64,000 nt of DNA from Salinimicrobium sp. TH3 (GTDB taxonomy: Bacteria; Bacteroidota; Bacteroidia; Flavobacteriales; Flavobacteriaceae), in NCBI RefSeq assembly GCF_026676115.1, contig NZ_JAPONB010000001.1, positions 672,191 through 736,190 of the forward strand, in the 5' to 3' direction. Position 1 is the first letter of the stretch. Each line of letters begins with the position of its first letter. The position numbers and the translations under genes were made by a program. Below are positions 39,853-47,339 of the stretch, piece after piece. The notes beneath the pieces were generated by a model. That model searched no databases and was not told where the DNA came from. It was given only the letters and a program-made list of their open reading frames with translations.

Positions 39853-42195
39853 TTATAAATTGACCTTTAATGAAAGGTTAAGCCTGGAACCATTTCCTTT
39901 GATGTAATTGTCGGGTCTTGCATCCCACTGGGAGATTGGAAGATAATAGTCTTCGTTAAGTAAGTTTTGAACTCCAAGACTTAAAAGTGTATTTCCTGTC
40001 ATATGGTAGTTGGCGGTTAGGTTCACCAGGTTGAAAGAATCTACCGGTCCCTGTCCATATACATATGTTCCGTTTGGTCGTGGGTCAAATTTCTTTCTGC
40101 TCCCGCTGTAAATGTGGGCCAGACGAAGGTTCATCTTGTTGAAAATGTTGTAGTTGAGATAAGAAGCCACTTTGACGGGTGGAATCCTATCCCCGTTCAT
40201 CCAGAGGTCATAATCTCCACTATCTTCTGAATCCAGTTTTCCTTCTATGTAAGAAACTGAGGTTCCAAAAGTGAGATTTTGCAATAGTCTTGTGTCAAGA
40301 GCCAGTTCAAATCCGTATACTTTTTCTGGCTGCCGGGCAATCTGGAAGATCCCATCCACTTCCCGGTAAGTAGCTCCCAGTTCAGAAGTGCTTATAAAGT
40401 AAGCTCCGCTAAGGGAAGTATTTCCAATGTTGCTGTTAAATCCAATTTCGTAGTTATTGGCAATAACTGCTTCCGAAGAAATTTGTCCTACTGTATTTTC
40501 TGTAGCACTTCTAAGGGTACGGCCAAGATCGGCAATAGAAAAACTTTGAGAGAAACTTACAAAAGGCTTGAACAGCTCCCATTGATTATAACGAAGACCA
40601 GCATTAAAAGTAGTAGCGTCATATTTTAATTCCCCTCCTTCAACAGGAACATTTCCCTGGGGTGTGCCGCCGTTGGGCATAATAAAAATTGTAGTGTAAT
40701 CTGGAATGTCGATATTGATATTCTCAAACCTAATGCCGGCCTTAAGAACAAAATCCTGGTAAACTGTCTTAACCTGTGCATAAGGCGCAAAATTTTTCAT
40801 ATCAACTTCCGGTACCCAAAGGCGTCCATCAACCAGGTGTTGAGAAGTTATATCGTTTAGAATATCGATCCCGTAAAGAATGTCACCTGAAAGATTTGAA
40901 CCAAGAGCGTAAGGAGTCCTGAAATTCGCACGTATTCCCTTTTTATCAGACTCGATCATGGATTGTCCTCCTTCATACCCTGTTTCACTGTTAAAGAAGA
41001 ATGGAGAATATCCATAAACGGTCTTGAAATCCTGAAAATAAAGATTTGCATTAAAATCGGTATCTCCAATAAGATCATATGAATTGTAAGTGAACTGGCC
41101 GTTATGGTTGTAGCGGTTTCCCTGGTCAACACCCAATACCTCACCAATTACTCCAATGGCAGGACGCTCTCCATAAATTCCCGGCTGGTTCACGTATTCT
41201 GTATCCTGATTACTGCTGAAGTAATTGTACATGAATTCCACAGAGTTATTATGGTCTATTTCATAATTAAGCTTTCCAAAGAAGTTGTATTGGTTGGTTT
41301 CTCCAAGACCATAGGAAGGGGAGACCACTTCCCCGTTGGCATCTCTAAAGATCCCGGTTTGGCCGAAGCTGGCGTTTGCCACATAACCAAGATCCCCCAC
41401 CTGACCCGAGAAGGTTTGAGACAGTTTAGAACTAAGGGTGTGCTCGGTATTCACAAGAGAAATCCCGCTGCTAAGTTCGGTGGTACTCTCAATTTTTTCA
41501 TAAGCTTTTGGAGTTTTTGTAATGTAATTAATAATACCACCATCGGCTCCATTTCCATATATGGCAGTAGCGCCTTTTATGATCTCGATCCTTTCAATGA
41601 CATTTGGATCTATTGTGTTAACATCACGGCTTCCATTTCTAAGAGGGGTAGATTGGGGGATTCCATCAATAAGAACAAGCATTTTTCGACCTCTTAAGGT
41701 TTGGCCGGTGCTGCTGGTTTGGCTGGTACTTATTGCCAGGCCGGGAACTTCATTCATCACATCGGCAATGGAGTTGCTGGTAAGATTTAATCTTTCTATT
41801 TCACGGGAATTTAAAACCGAAACAGAAGAAGGTACTTCATCAAGGGTCTCTATTCTTCGGTTGGAAGTAATAACGATTTCTTCGAGGTTTTTGAGTTCTT
41901 CTTCAAGTGTGACGTTAAGGATTTTATTTTCTCCGGCTTCTAATTTCACCTTTCTTACGGTGGCATTAAACCCCGGGGAAGAAATATTTAGCAAGTACAC
42001 TCCGGGAGCTATAGATTCAAATTTGTAGTTGCCATTTGCTCCTGCAGTGGCAACGAGATCAATTTTTTGAAAACTAAGGGTGGCGTAGGGAACTTCTTGA
42101 TTTTGAGGGCCGGTGATTTTCCCGCTCAGGGTGGCATTTTGAGCCTGTGCCATCATACCGGTAACTATAAAACACAGAAGGTAAAGAATTCTCAT
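39853..42195 (-). CDS. TonB-dependent outer membrane receptor (siderophore type)
   Basis: A 780-residue receptor: signal peptide (1-18), a carboxypeptidase-regulatory-like domain (about 20-105, LSGKITGPQNQEVPYATLSFQ), a plug domain (about 115-225, PSSVSVLNSREIERL, LIDGIPQSTPLRNG, IERIEIIKGATAIYGNGADGGIINYITK) and a 22-strand type beta-barrel ending GSRLNLSLKVNL. It takes up a bulky ligand with energy from TonB. The linked PepSY gene and metal-regulator-like palindromes over its promoter suggest an iron-siderophore substrate, which is inference. Confidence 0.92.
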   Translation of the reverse strand: MRILYLLCFIVTGMMAQAQNATLSGKITGPQNQEVPYATLSFQKIDLVATAGANGNYKFESIAPGVYLLNISSPGFNATVRKVKLEAGENKILNVTLEEELKNLEEIVITSNRRIETLDEVPSSVSVLNSREIERLNLTSNSIADVMNEVPGLAISTSQTSSTGQTLRGRKMLVLIDGIPQSTPLRNGSRDVNTIDPNVIERIEIIKGATAIYGNGADGGIINYITKTPKAYEKIESTTELSSGISLVNTEHTLSSKLSQTFSGQVGDLGYVANASFGQTGIFRDANGEVVSPSYGLGETNQYNFFGKLNYEIDHNNSVEFMYNYFSSNQDTEYVNQPGIYGERPAIGVIGEVLGVDQGNRYNHNGQFTYNSYDLIGDTDFNANLYFQDFKTVYGYSPFFFNSETGYEGGQSMIESDKKGIRANFRTPYALGSNLSGDILYGIDILNDITSQHLVDGRLWVPEVDMKNFAPYAQVKTVYQDFVLKAGIRFENINIDIPDYTTIFIMPNGGTPQGNVPVEGGELKYDATTFNAGLRYNQWELFKPFVSFSQSFSIADLGRTLRSATENTVGQISSEAVIANNYEIGFNSNIGNTSLSGAYFISTSELGATYREVDGIFQIARQPEKVYGFELALDTRLLQNLTFGTSVSYIEGKLDSEDSGDYDLWMNGDRIPPVKVASYLNYNIFNKMNLRLAHIYSGSRKKFDPRPNGTYVYGQGPVDSFNLVNLTANYHMTGNTLLSLGVQNLLNEDYYLPISQWDARPDNYIKGNGSRLNLSLKVNL

Positions 42196-42205
42196 TTGAT
42201 GTTTA

Positions 42206-42249
42206 TTTAGATTAATTTAAAATAATAACAAATGTAGATTCATTCTAAA
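42206..42249. promoter_or_regulatory. Two near-palindromic operator candidates of the receptor operon
   Basis: TTTAGATTAATTTAAA (42206-42221) and TGTAGATTCATTCTAAA (42233-42249) both follow TTTAGA-N4/5-TCTAAA. The second overlaps the -7 box and the first covers the predicted start of transcription. The layout suits repression by a metal sensor of the Fur or DtxR type; which one is not determined. Confidence 0.5.
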
Positions 42250-42259
42250 TAAAAACAAA
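42229..42259 (-). promoter_or_regulatory. Promoter of the TonB receptor operon
   Basis: On the minus strand TTTG (42259-42256), exactly 19 bp, then TACATTTG (42236-42229). This is the best match to the Bacteroidota -33/-7 consensus in the window, 34 bp upstream of the receptor ATG. Confidence 0.75.
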
Positions 42260-42312
42260 GAAAGTAATAGTAAAAATCACCGGAAGTGCTTAAATCATTG
42301 AGGTTCAAGCAA

Positions 42313-42342
42313 AAAAATACCCTGCCGGAGGGCAGGGTATTT
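42313..42342 (-). terminator. Terminator of pnp
   Basis: A perfect 12-bp stem AAATACCCTGCC / GGCAGGGTATTT with a 4-nt loop. On the minus strand it is followed by a run of T, 22 bp after the pnp stop. Confidence 0.88.
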
Positions 42343-42364
42343 AAATTTATTAAAATTTCAGGAA

Positions 42365-44602
42365 TTAATTCCTGTCATTTCTGTCTCTGTTTCCTCTGGG
42401 ACGGTCATCACGGCCACGGTTATCGCGGTTGTCGCGTCTACCACTGTCACGATTATTATCTCTGTCACGTGGTGGTCTTGACTGGTATCCTTCAGGTTTT
42501 TCAAGAAGTGCTTTCCTGGAAACCTTAGGCTTTCTGGTCTTTGGATCAATTCCCAGGTATTTCACCTCAAAAACATCTCCCATGTTCACAACATCAGATA
42601 CATTCTCGGTGCGTTCCCAAGCAAGTTCAGATACGTGAAGAAGAACTTCATTTCCTTTAGCCTGGGTATACTCAACCACGGCTCCAAAATCAAGCATCTT
42701 AACTACTTTCACTTCGTACACCTTTCCAACTTCAGGTTTAAAAGTAATAGCTTTAATTCTCTTTTTCACTTCGTCGATCATCTCCTGGTTTACCCCAAGG
42801 ATCTCGATAACTCCCATTTCTTCGACTTCTTCGATAACAATGGTAGTACCTGTTTCCTTCTGCATTTCCTGGATCACTTTTCCACCAGGCCCAATAACAG
42901 CGCCAATGAACTCTCCGGGGATCTCCACTTTCTCCATCTTTGGAGCGTGAGCTTTTACAGATGCTTTTGGTTCTGCAATTGTTTCAGTCAGTTTATCAAG
43001 AATATGAAGTCTTCCTGCTCTTGCTTGCTTTAAAGCTTTTACAAGAATTTCGTATGCAAGACCTTTTACTTTAATATCCATTTGGCAGGCGGTGATACCA
43101 TCGGCCGTTCCGGTTACTTTAAAGTCCATATCCCCCAGGTGATCTTCATCTCCAAGGATGTCTGAAAGCACAGCAAAACGTTCTCCGTCAGAAATTAATC
43201 CCATTGCAATACCCGAAACCGGTTTCTTCATTTGGATACCTGCATCCATCATTGCCATAGTTCCGGCACAAACCGTCGCCATAGAAGAAGATCCATTTGA
43301 TTCCAATACTTCAGAAACAACTCTTACAGTGTACGGGCAGTCTTCAGGAATCATTCCTTTTAATGCTCTTTGAGCAAGGTTTCCATGACCAATCTCTCTA
43401 CGGGAAGTACCGCGAATAGGGTAGGCCTCTCCTGTACTAAAAGGAGGGAAATTATAGTGTAAATAGAAAGTCTCCTCACCCTGGTGAGTAGGCATGTCTA
43501 TCATATTTGCTTCTCTTGAAGTTCCAAGGGTCACTGTAGCAAGCGCCTGGGTTTCACCTCTTGTAAATAATGCCGATCCATGAACAGAAGGAAGGTAATC
43601 GATCTCACACCAGATAGGGCGAATCTCATCTGTCTTTCTTCCGTCAAGGCGTAAACCTTCAGCAAGAGTCAATTCTCTTACTGCTTCTTTTTCAACTTTA
43701 TTGTAGTACTTTTTGATTAGGTCTTTTTTCTCTTCGAGTTCCTCTTCAGAAAACAAAGCATATACCTCATCTTTTACTGCTGAAAATGCATCGCTACGTT
43801 CGTGTTTACTGTGAGCACCTTTAGCAATGTCATACACCTTTTGGTACGCAGTCTCACGAACTTTGGCGTAAAGATCTTCATCAGATTCTGAAACAGCATA
43901 TTCTCTCACCGGTTTTCTTCCGAAGGCATCGGCAAGATTATTTTGTGCTTCAATTTGTTTTTTGATGGCTTCATGAGCGAATTTAATGGCTTCTGCCATT
44001 TCTTCTTCGCTAATTTCTTTCATCTCACCTTCTACCATCATTACAGAATCGGCAGAGGCACCAATGATCATATCAATATCAGATTCTGCCAGTTGGCTGC
44101 GGCTTGGGTTGATCACGAACTCGCCATTGATCCTTCCCACACGTGCTTCTGAAATTGTGGTCTCAAAAGGAATATCTGAAAGCTGGATAGCTGCTGAAGC
44201 TGCCAAACCTGCAAGTGCATCGGGCATTACTTCCTCGTCATGAGACATCAACTGAATCATCACCTGAGTTTCATATCGGTAATCTGAAGGGAAAAGTGGG
44301 CGCAATACGCGGTCAACTATTCTCATTACAAGTACTTCCCCGTCGCTTGGACGAGCTTCTCTTTTGAAGAATCCACCTGGATATCTACCTGCAGCTGCAA
44401 ATTTTTCCCGGTAATCTACTGTTAAGGGGAAAAAGTCTGCCGTGCTTTTGTTGTAGTTTGAAACGACAGTACAAAGTAACATTGCGTCTCCCATTTGCAC
44501 TACAACAGAACCATGGGCCTGTTTTGCTAATTTTCCGGTCTCGAGAGAAATGGTTCTTCCATCTCCAAGTTCGATGACCTCTTTAAATGTCTTTGGAATC
44601 AT
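42365..44602 (-). CDS. pnp: Polyribonucleotide nucleotidyltransferase (PNPase)
   Basis: Phosphorolytic 3'-5' exoribonuclease of mRNA decay. 745 residues: two RNase PH domains separated by an alpha-helical domain, a KH domain ([19 protein letters not shown], about 560-578) and an S1 domain (about 625-690, [20 protein letters not shown]). It ends in a basic tail of about 35 residues made of Arg, Asp, Asn and Gly, an RGG-like disordered segment likely to bind RNA and usual in Bacteroidota. It follows rpsO in the same order as in E. coli, with a long 309-bp gap. Confidence 0.96.
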   Translation of the reverse strand: MIPKTFKEVIELGDGRTISLETGKLAKQAHGSVVVQMGDAMLLCTVVSNYNKSTADFFPLTVDYREKFAAAGRYPGGFFKREARPSDGEVLVMRIVDRVLRPLFPSDYRYETQVMIQLMSHDEEVMPDALAGLAASAAIQLSDIPFETTISEARVGRINGEFVINPSRSQLAESDIDMIIGASADSVMMVEGEMKEISEEEMAEAIKFAHEAIKKQIEAQNNLADAFGRKPVREYAVSESDEDLYAKVRETAYQKVYDIAKGAHSKHERSDAFSAVKDEVYALFSEEELEEKKDLIKKYYNKVEKEAVRELTLAEGLRLDGRKTDEIRPIWCEIDYLPSVHGSALFTRGETQALATVTLGTSREANMIDMPTHQGEETFYLHYNFPPFSTGEAYPIRGTSRREIGHGNLAQRALKGMIPEDCPYTVRVVSEVLESNGSSSMATVCAGTMAMMDAGIQMKKPVSGIAMGLISDGERFAVLSDILGDEDHLGDMDFKVTGTADGITACQMDIKVKGLAYEILVKALKQARAGRLHILDKLTETIAEPKASVKAHAPKMEKVEIPGEFIGAVIGPGGKVIQEMQKETGTTIVIEEVEEMGVIEILGVNQEMIDEVKKRIKAITFKPEVGKVYEVKVVKMLDFGAVVEYTQAKGNEVLLHVSELAWERTENVSDVVNMGDVFEVKYLGIDPKTRKPKVSRKALLEKPEGYQSRPPRDRDNNRDSGRRDNRDNRGRDDRPRGNRDRNDRN

Positions 44603-44655
44603 AAATTTTTTTAATTCTACTCCTGCTCATTTGCAGGTTTGTTAAACAATGGTCT

Positions 44656-44674
44656 CCCGTTGAGTCTAAACGGG
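44656..44674 (-). other. Hairpin in the rpsO-pnp leader
   Basis: CCCGTT / AACGGG stem with a 7-nt loop in the 309-bp gap between rpsO and pnp, 54 bp before the pnp ATG. E. coli pnp is autoregulated through a structured leader; a similar role here is only a possibility. The rest of the gap (44603-44881) is AT-rich with no clear promoter. Confidence 0.35.
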
Positions 44675-44881
44675 ACGGGTTGTGTTGTTGTTGTGGGTTG
44701 TGAAGACCAATGAAAAACTACCTTTTGTTTTCTCACCTGCTAAGTCAGAAAAACTACAGGTGTCAAAAATGAGCTTTTATTACTGAATTTTTTCAGGTAA
44801 AAAATTACGTAGATTTTTTAAAGGAAAAGAAAAACCCGCACTAATTTTTTATAAAAACCACTTTTAAAGAAGAAATGGTAT

Positions 44882-44909
44882 AAAAAAAGGGGCCGCAAGA
44901 GCCCCTTTT
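44882..44909 (-). terminator. Terminator of rpsO
   Basis: AAAAGGGGC / GCCCCTTTT stem with a 7-nt loop and a run of seven T on the minus strand, directly after the rpsO stop. pnp therefore needs read-through or its own promoter. Confidence 0.85.
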
Positions 44910-44911
44910 AA

Positions 44912-45181
44912 TTATTTTCTTAATCCTAATTCTTTAACGATCGCACGATATCTTAAGATATCTTTCTTCATTAAATAATCAAGCAGGCTTCTTCTCTTAC
45001 CTACTAACATTACAAGAGACCGCTCTGTATTAAAATCCTGACGATTGTTTTTTAAGTGCTGAGTCAAATGTTCAATACGGTGAGTGAACAGGGCGATTTG
45101 CCCTTCGGCAGAACCTGTGTCGTTCTTTCCTTTACCGTGTTTTGCAAAAAGTTCTTCTTTTGCGTCTTTAGTTAAATACAT
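44912..45181 (-). CDS. rpsO: 30S ribosomal protein S15
   Basis: An 89-residue protein that binds the central domain of 16S rRNA. It has the S15 signatures DTGSAEGQIALFTHRIEHLTQHLKNNRQDFNTERSLVMLVGKRRSLLDYL. Length equals that of E. coli S15. It has its own promoter (TATATTTGCG at 45242-45233) and terminator. Confidence 0.97.
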   Translation of the reverse strand: MYLTKDAKEELFAKHGKGKNDTGSAEGQIALFTHRIEHLTQHLKNNRQDFNTERSLVMLVGKRRSLLDYLMKKDILRYRAIVKELGLRK

Positions 45182-45234
45182 TCCAATATTAATTTTAATG
45201 ATTTTTATGTATTGACAGTATTTCTGCCAGGGCG

Positions 45235-45242
45235 CAAATATA
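45235..45242 (-). promoter_or_regulatory. -7 element of rpsO
   Basis: TATATTTG followed by CGCC on the minus strand, 53 bp upstream of the rpsO ATG. Matches TAnnTTTG; the -33 box is unclear. Confidence 0.55.
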
Positions 45243-45307
45243 ATATATTCTAAAATACTAGCTGTCTAAATTTTTACTTTTCTGAAGATCAGTCAGAAAT
45301 GGTTTTT

Positions 45308-46165
45308 TTAAGCTCTAATTGGTTTATTTTGAATAAGGTCAAGGTATTGATTAACCTTGTTCTTTAGTTCAGATCTTTTTGTGATAAAGTCAAGAAAGCC
45401 ATGTTCCAGAAGGAACTCAGACGTCTGAAAATCTTCCGGAAGATCTTTTCCGGTTGTATCCTTTACAACCCTTGGGCCTGCAAAGCCTATTAGTGCACCT
45501 GGTTCTGCGATGTTGATATCTCCTAACATTGCAAAAGAAGCCGTGGTACCACCTGTTGTAGGATCTGTACAAAGAGAGATATAAGGAATTTTAGCATCTG
45601 CCAGTTGTGCGAGTTTGGCCGAAGTTTTAGCCAGCTGCATAAGAGAATAAGCTGCTTCCATCATTCGTGCTCCTCCCGATTTCGAGATCACCATAAGCGG
45701 AATTTTATTTTCCAGTGCATGATCTGCTGCGCGGGAAATTTTTTCTCCTACTACAGATCCCATGGAACCCCCAATAAAGGCAAAATCCATACAAGCTACC
45801 ACCAGGTCTTTTCCCTTTGATTTTCCAACCGCGGTTCTAACCGCATCTTTCAAACCGGTCTTTTCCTGTGCAGCTACAAGCCTGTCGGTGTATTTTTTCG
45901 TATCCTCAAAATCTAAAGGATCGCGAGAGGAGAGGTTCTTATCCAGTTCTGTATATTTATTATCATCAAAAAGGATCTTGAAATATTCGTTGCTGCCAAT
46001 TCTTACGTGATAACCGTCTTCTGGGCTAACATAGAAATTCTTTTCCAGTTGCTCTGCATCTACGATCTTTCCGGTAGGGGATTTATACCATAAACCTTTT
46101 GGAACATCCTTTTTATCTTCGGTTGCAGTTTGTATTCCCTTTTGTGTTCTTCTAAACCAAGCCAT
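45308..46165 (-). CDS. accD: Acetyl-CoA carboxylase carboxyltransferase subunit beta without zinc ligands
   Basis: Transfers the carboxyl group from carboxybiotin to acetyl-CoA in fatty acid synthesis, together with AccA. 285 residues from ATG 46165 ([10 protein letters not shown]); the in-frame codon at 46219 lies within the fbaA terminator and is not used. The crotonase-like core is normal ([38 protein letters not shown]). The N-terminal zinc ribbon has lost its metal site: Ser29, Gly32, Ser47 and Asp50 occupy the four Cys positions ([17 protein letters not shown]). DnaG in this window shows the same kind of loss. Confidence 0.95.
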   Translation of the reverse strand: MAWFRRTQKGIQTATEDKKDVPKGLWYKSPTGKIVDAEQLEKNFYVSPEDGYHVRIGSNEYFKILFDDNKYTELDKNLSSRDPLDFEDTKKYTDRLVAAQEKTGLKDAVRTAVGKSKGKDLVVACMDFAFIGGSMGSVVGEKISRAADHALENKIPLMVISKSGGARMMEAAYSLMQLAKTSAKLAQLADAKIPYISLCTDPTTGGTTASFAMLGDINIAEPGALIGFAGPRVVKDTTGKDLPEDFQTSEFLLEHGFLDFITKRSELKNKVNQYLDLIQNKPIRA

Positions 46166-46182
46166 GGTGAATGAGATTAAAA

Positions 46183-46215
46183 AGATATGGCCCGGGAAAT
46201 TTCCAGGCCATATCT
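46183..46215 (-). terminator. Terminator of fbaA
   Basis: AGATATGGCC / GGCCATATCT stem extended by GGAAA / TTTCC after single mismatches. On the minus strand a T tract follows. It lies 13 bp after the fbaA stop and just before accD. Confidence 0.75.
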
Positions 46216-46228
46216 CCAATTAATTTAA

Positions 46229-47296
46229 TTACAGGGTATTGATATTATTAAGGTCTTCAAAAGCCTTTTTTAAACGCTTCTTGAAAGTCAATTCTCCTTC
46301 ACGAACCCATTTTCTTGGGTCGTAATGTTTTTTGTTTGGAGAATCTGCACCTTCGGGATTTCCAATCTGTGCTTTAAGGTATTCTCCTTTTTCGTTCATA
46401 TAATCACGAATGCCTTCCATATAAGCATATTGAAGATCGGTATCGATGTTCATCTTGATCACACCGTAACCAATTGCTTCTCTAATTTCTTCAACTGTAG
46501 ATCCACTTCCACCATGAAAAACGAAATCAATAGAGTTTTCTTCTACGCCGTATTTTTCAGAAATAAAATCCTGAGAATTTTTAAGAATTACCGGGGTTAA
46601 CTTTACGTTTCCTGGTTTGTACACTCCGTGAACATTTCCAAAAGCTGCAGCAATGGTGAACTGGTCACTAACTTTGCTCAATTCTTCATAAGCATAAGCT
46701 ACTTCGTCGGGCTGAGTGTAAAGTTTAGAGGAATCCACATCTGTATTGTCCACTCCGTCTTCTTCACCACCGGTCACTCCCAATTCAATTTCAAGGGTCA
46801 TACCCATTTTGCTCATTCTTTCCAGGTACTTCTTACAGGTCTGGATGTTTTCTTCAAGTGGCTCTTCAGAAAGATCCAGCATGTGAGAGCTATAAAGTGG
46901 CTTTCCAAATTGTTCATAGTGCTTTTCACTTGCATCAAGCATTCCATCAACCCATCCGGTTAATTTTTTTGCGCAATGGTCTGTGTGAAGAATAACCGTT
47001 GCACCATAAGCTTCTGCCAGTTCATGAACATGTTTTGCGCCGGCAATAGCTCCTGCTATAGCTGCTTTTTCATCTTTGTTGGAAAGACCTTTTCCTGCAT
47101 TAAATTGTGCTCCTCCATTGGAGAATTGTATGATAACGGGGGAATTTAATTCGGCTGCGGTTTCAAGTACAGCATTAATAGTGCTTGAACCTATTACATT
47201 GACAGCGGGAAGAGCGAAATTCTTTTTCTTGGCATATTTAAAAATTTCCTGAACCTCCTGGCCGGTGGCAACGCCGGGTTTAATATTATGACTCAT
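46229..47296 (-). CDS. fbaA: Class II fructose-bisphosphate aldolase
   Basis: Zinc-dependent aldolase of glycolysis and gluconeogenesis. 355 residues, like the E. coli FbaA subtype, with the metal ligand motif LHTDHCAKK (about 108-116), LDLSEEPLEENI, ELGVTGGEEDGVDN, FGNVHGVYKPGNV and FVFHGGSGSTVEEI. Single gene with its own -7 element (47324-47317) and terminator. Confidence 0.96.
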   Translation of the reverse strand: MSHNIKPGVATGQEVQEIFKYAKKKNFALPAVNVIGSSTINAVLETAAELNSPVIIQFSNGGAQFNAGKGLSNKDEKAAIAGAIAGAKHVHELAEAYGATVILHTDHCAKKLTGWVDGMLDASEKHYEQFGKPLYSSHMLDLSEEPLEENIQTCKKYLERMSKMGMTLEIELGVTGGEEDGVDNTDVDSSKLYTQPDEVAYAYEELSKVSDQFTIAAAFGNVHGVYKPGNVKLTPVILKNSQDFISEKYGVEENSIDFVFHGGSGSTVEEIREAIGYGVIKMNIDTDLQYAYMEGIRDYMNEKGEYLKAQIGNPEGADSPNKKHYDPRKWVREGELTFKKRLKKAFEDLNNINTL

Positions 47297-47316
47297 AAGT
47301 ATTATTTTTAGGTTAA

Positions 47317-47324
47317 CAAAAATA
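47317..47324 (-). promoter_or_regulatory. -7 element of fbaA
   Basis: TATTTTTG on the minus strand, 20 bp upstream of the fbaA ATG and just beyond the tamL stop at 47340. Confidence 0.5.
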
Positions 47325-47339
47325 AGAAAAATAGTCGGG

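Noticed and set aside
41104..41697. 197-residue plus-strand reading frame
   Set aside because: Antisense to the TonB receptor plug and barrel; no motif or promoter.
45279..45299. Hairpin TTTCTGA-N7-TCAGAAA after accD
   Set aside because: Short stem and no T tract on the minus strand, so I do not call it a terminator.
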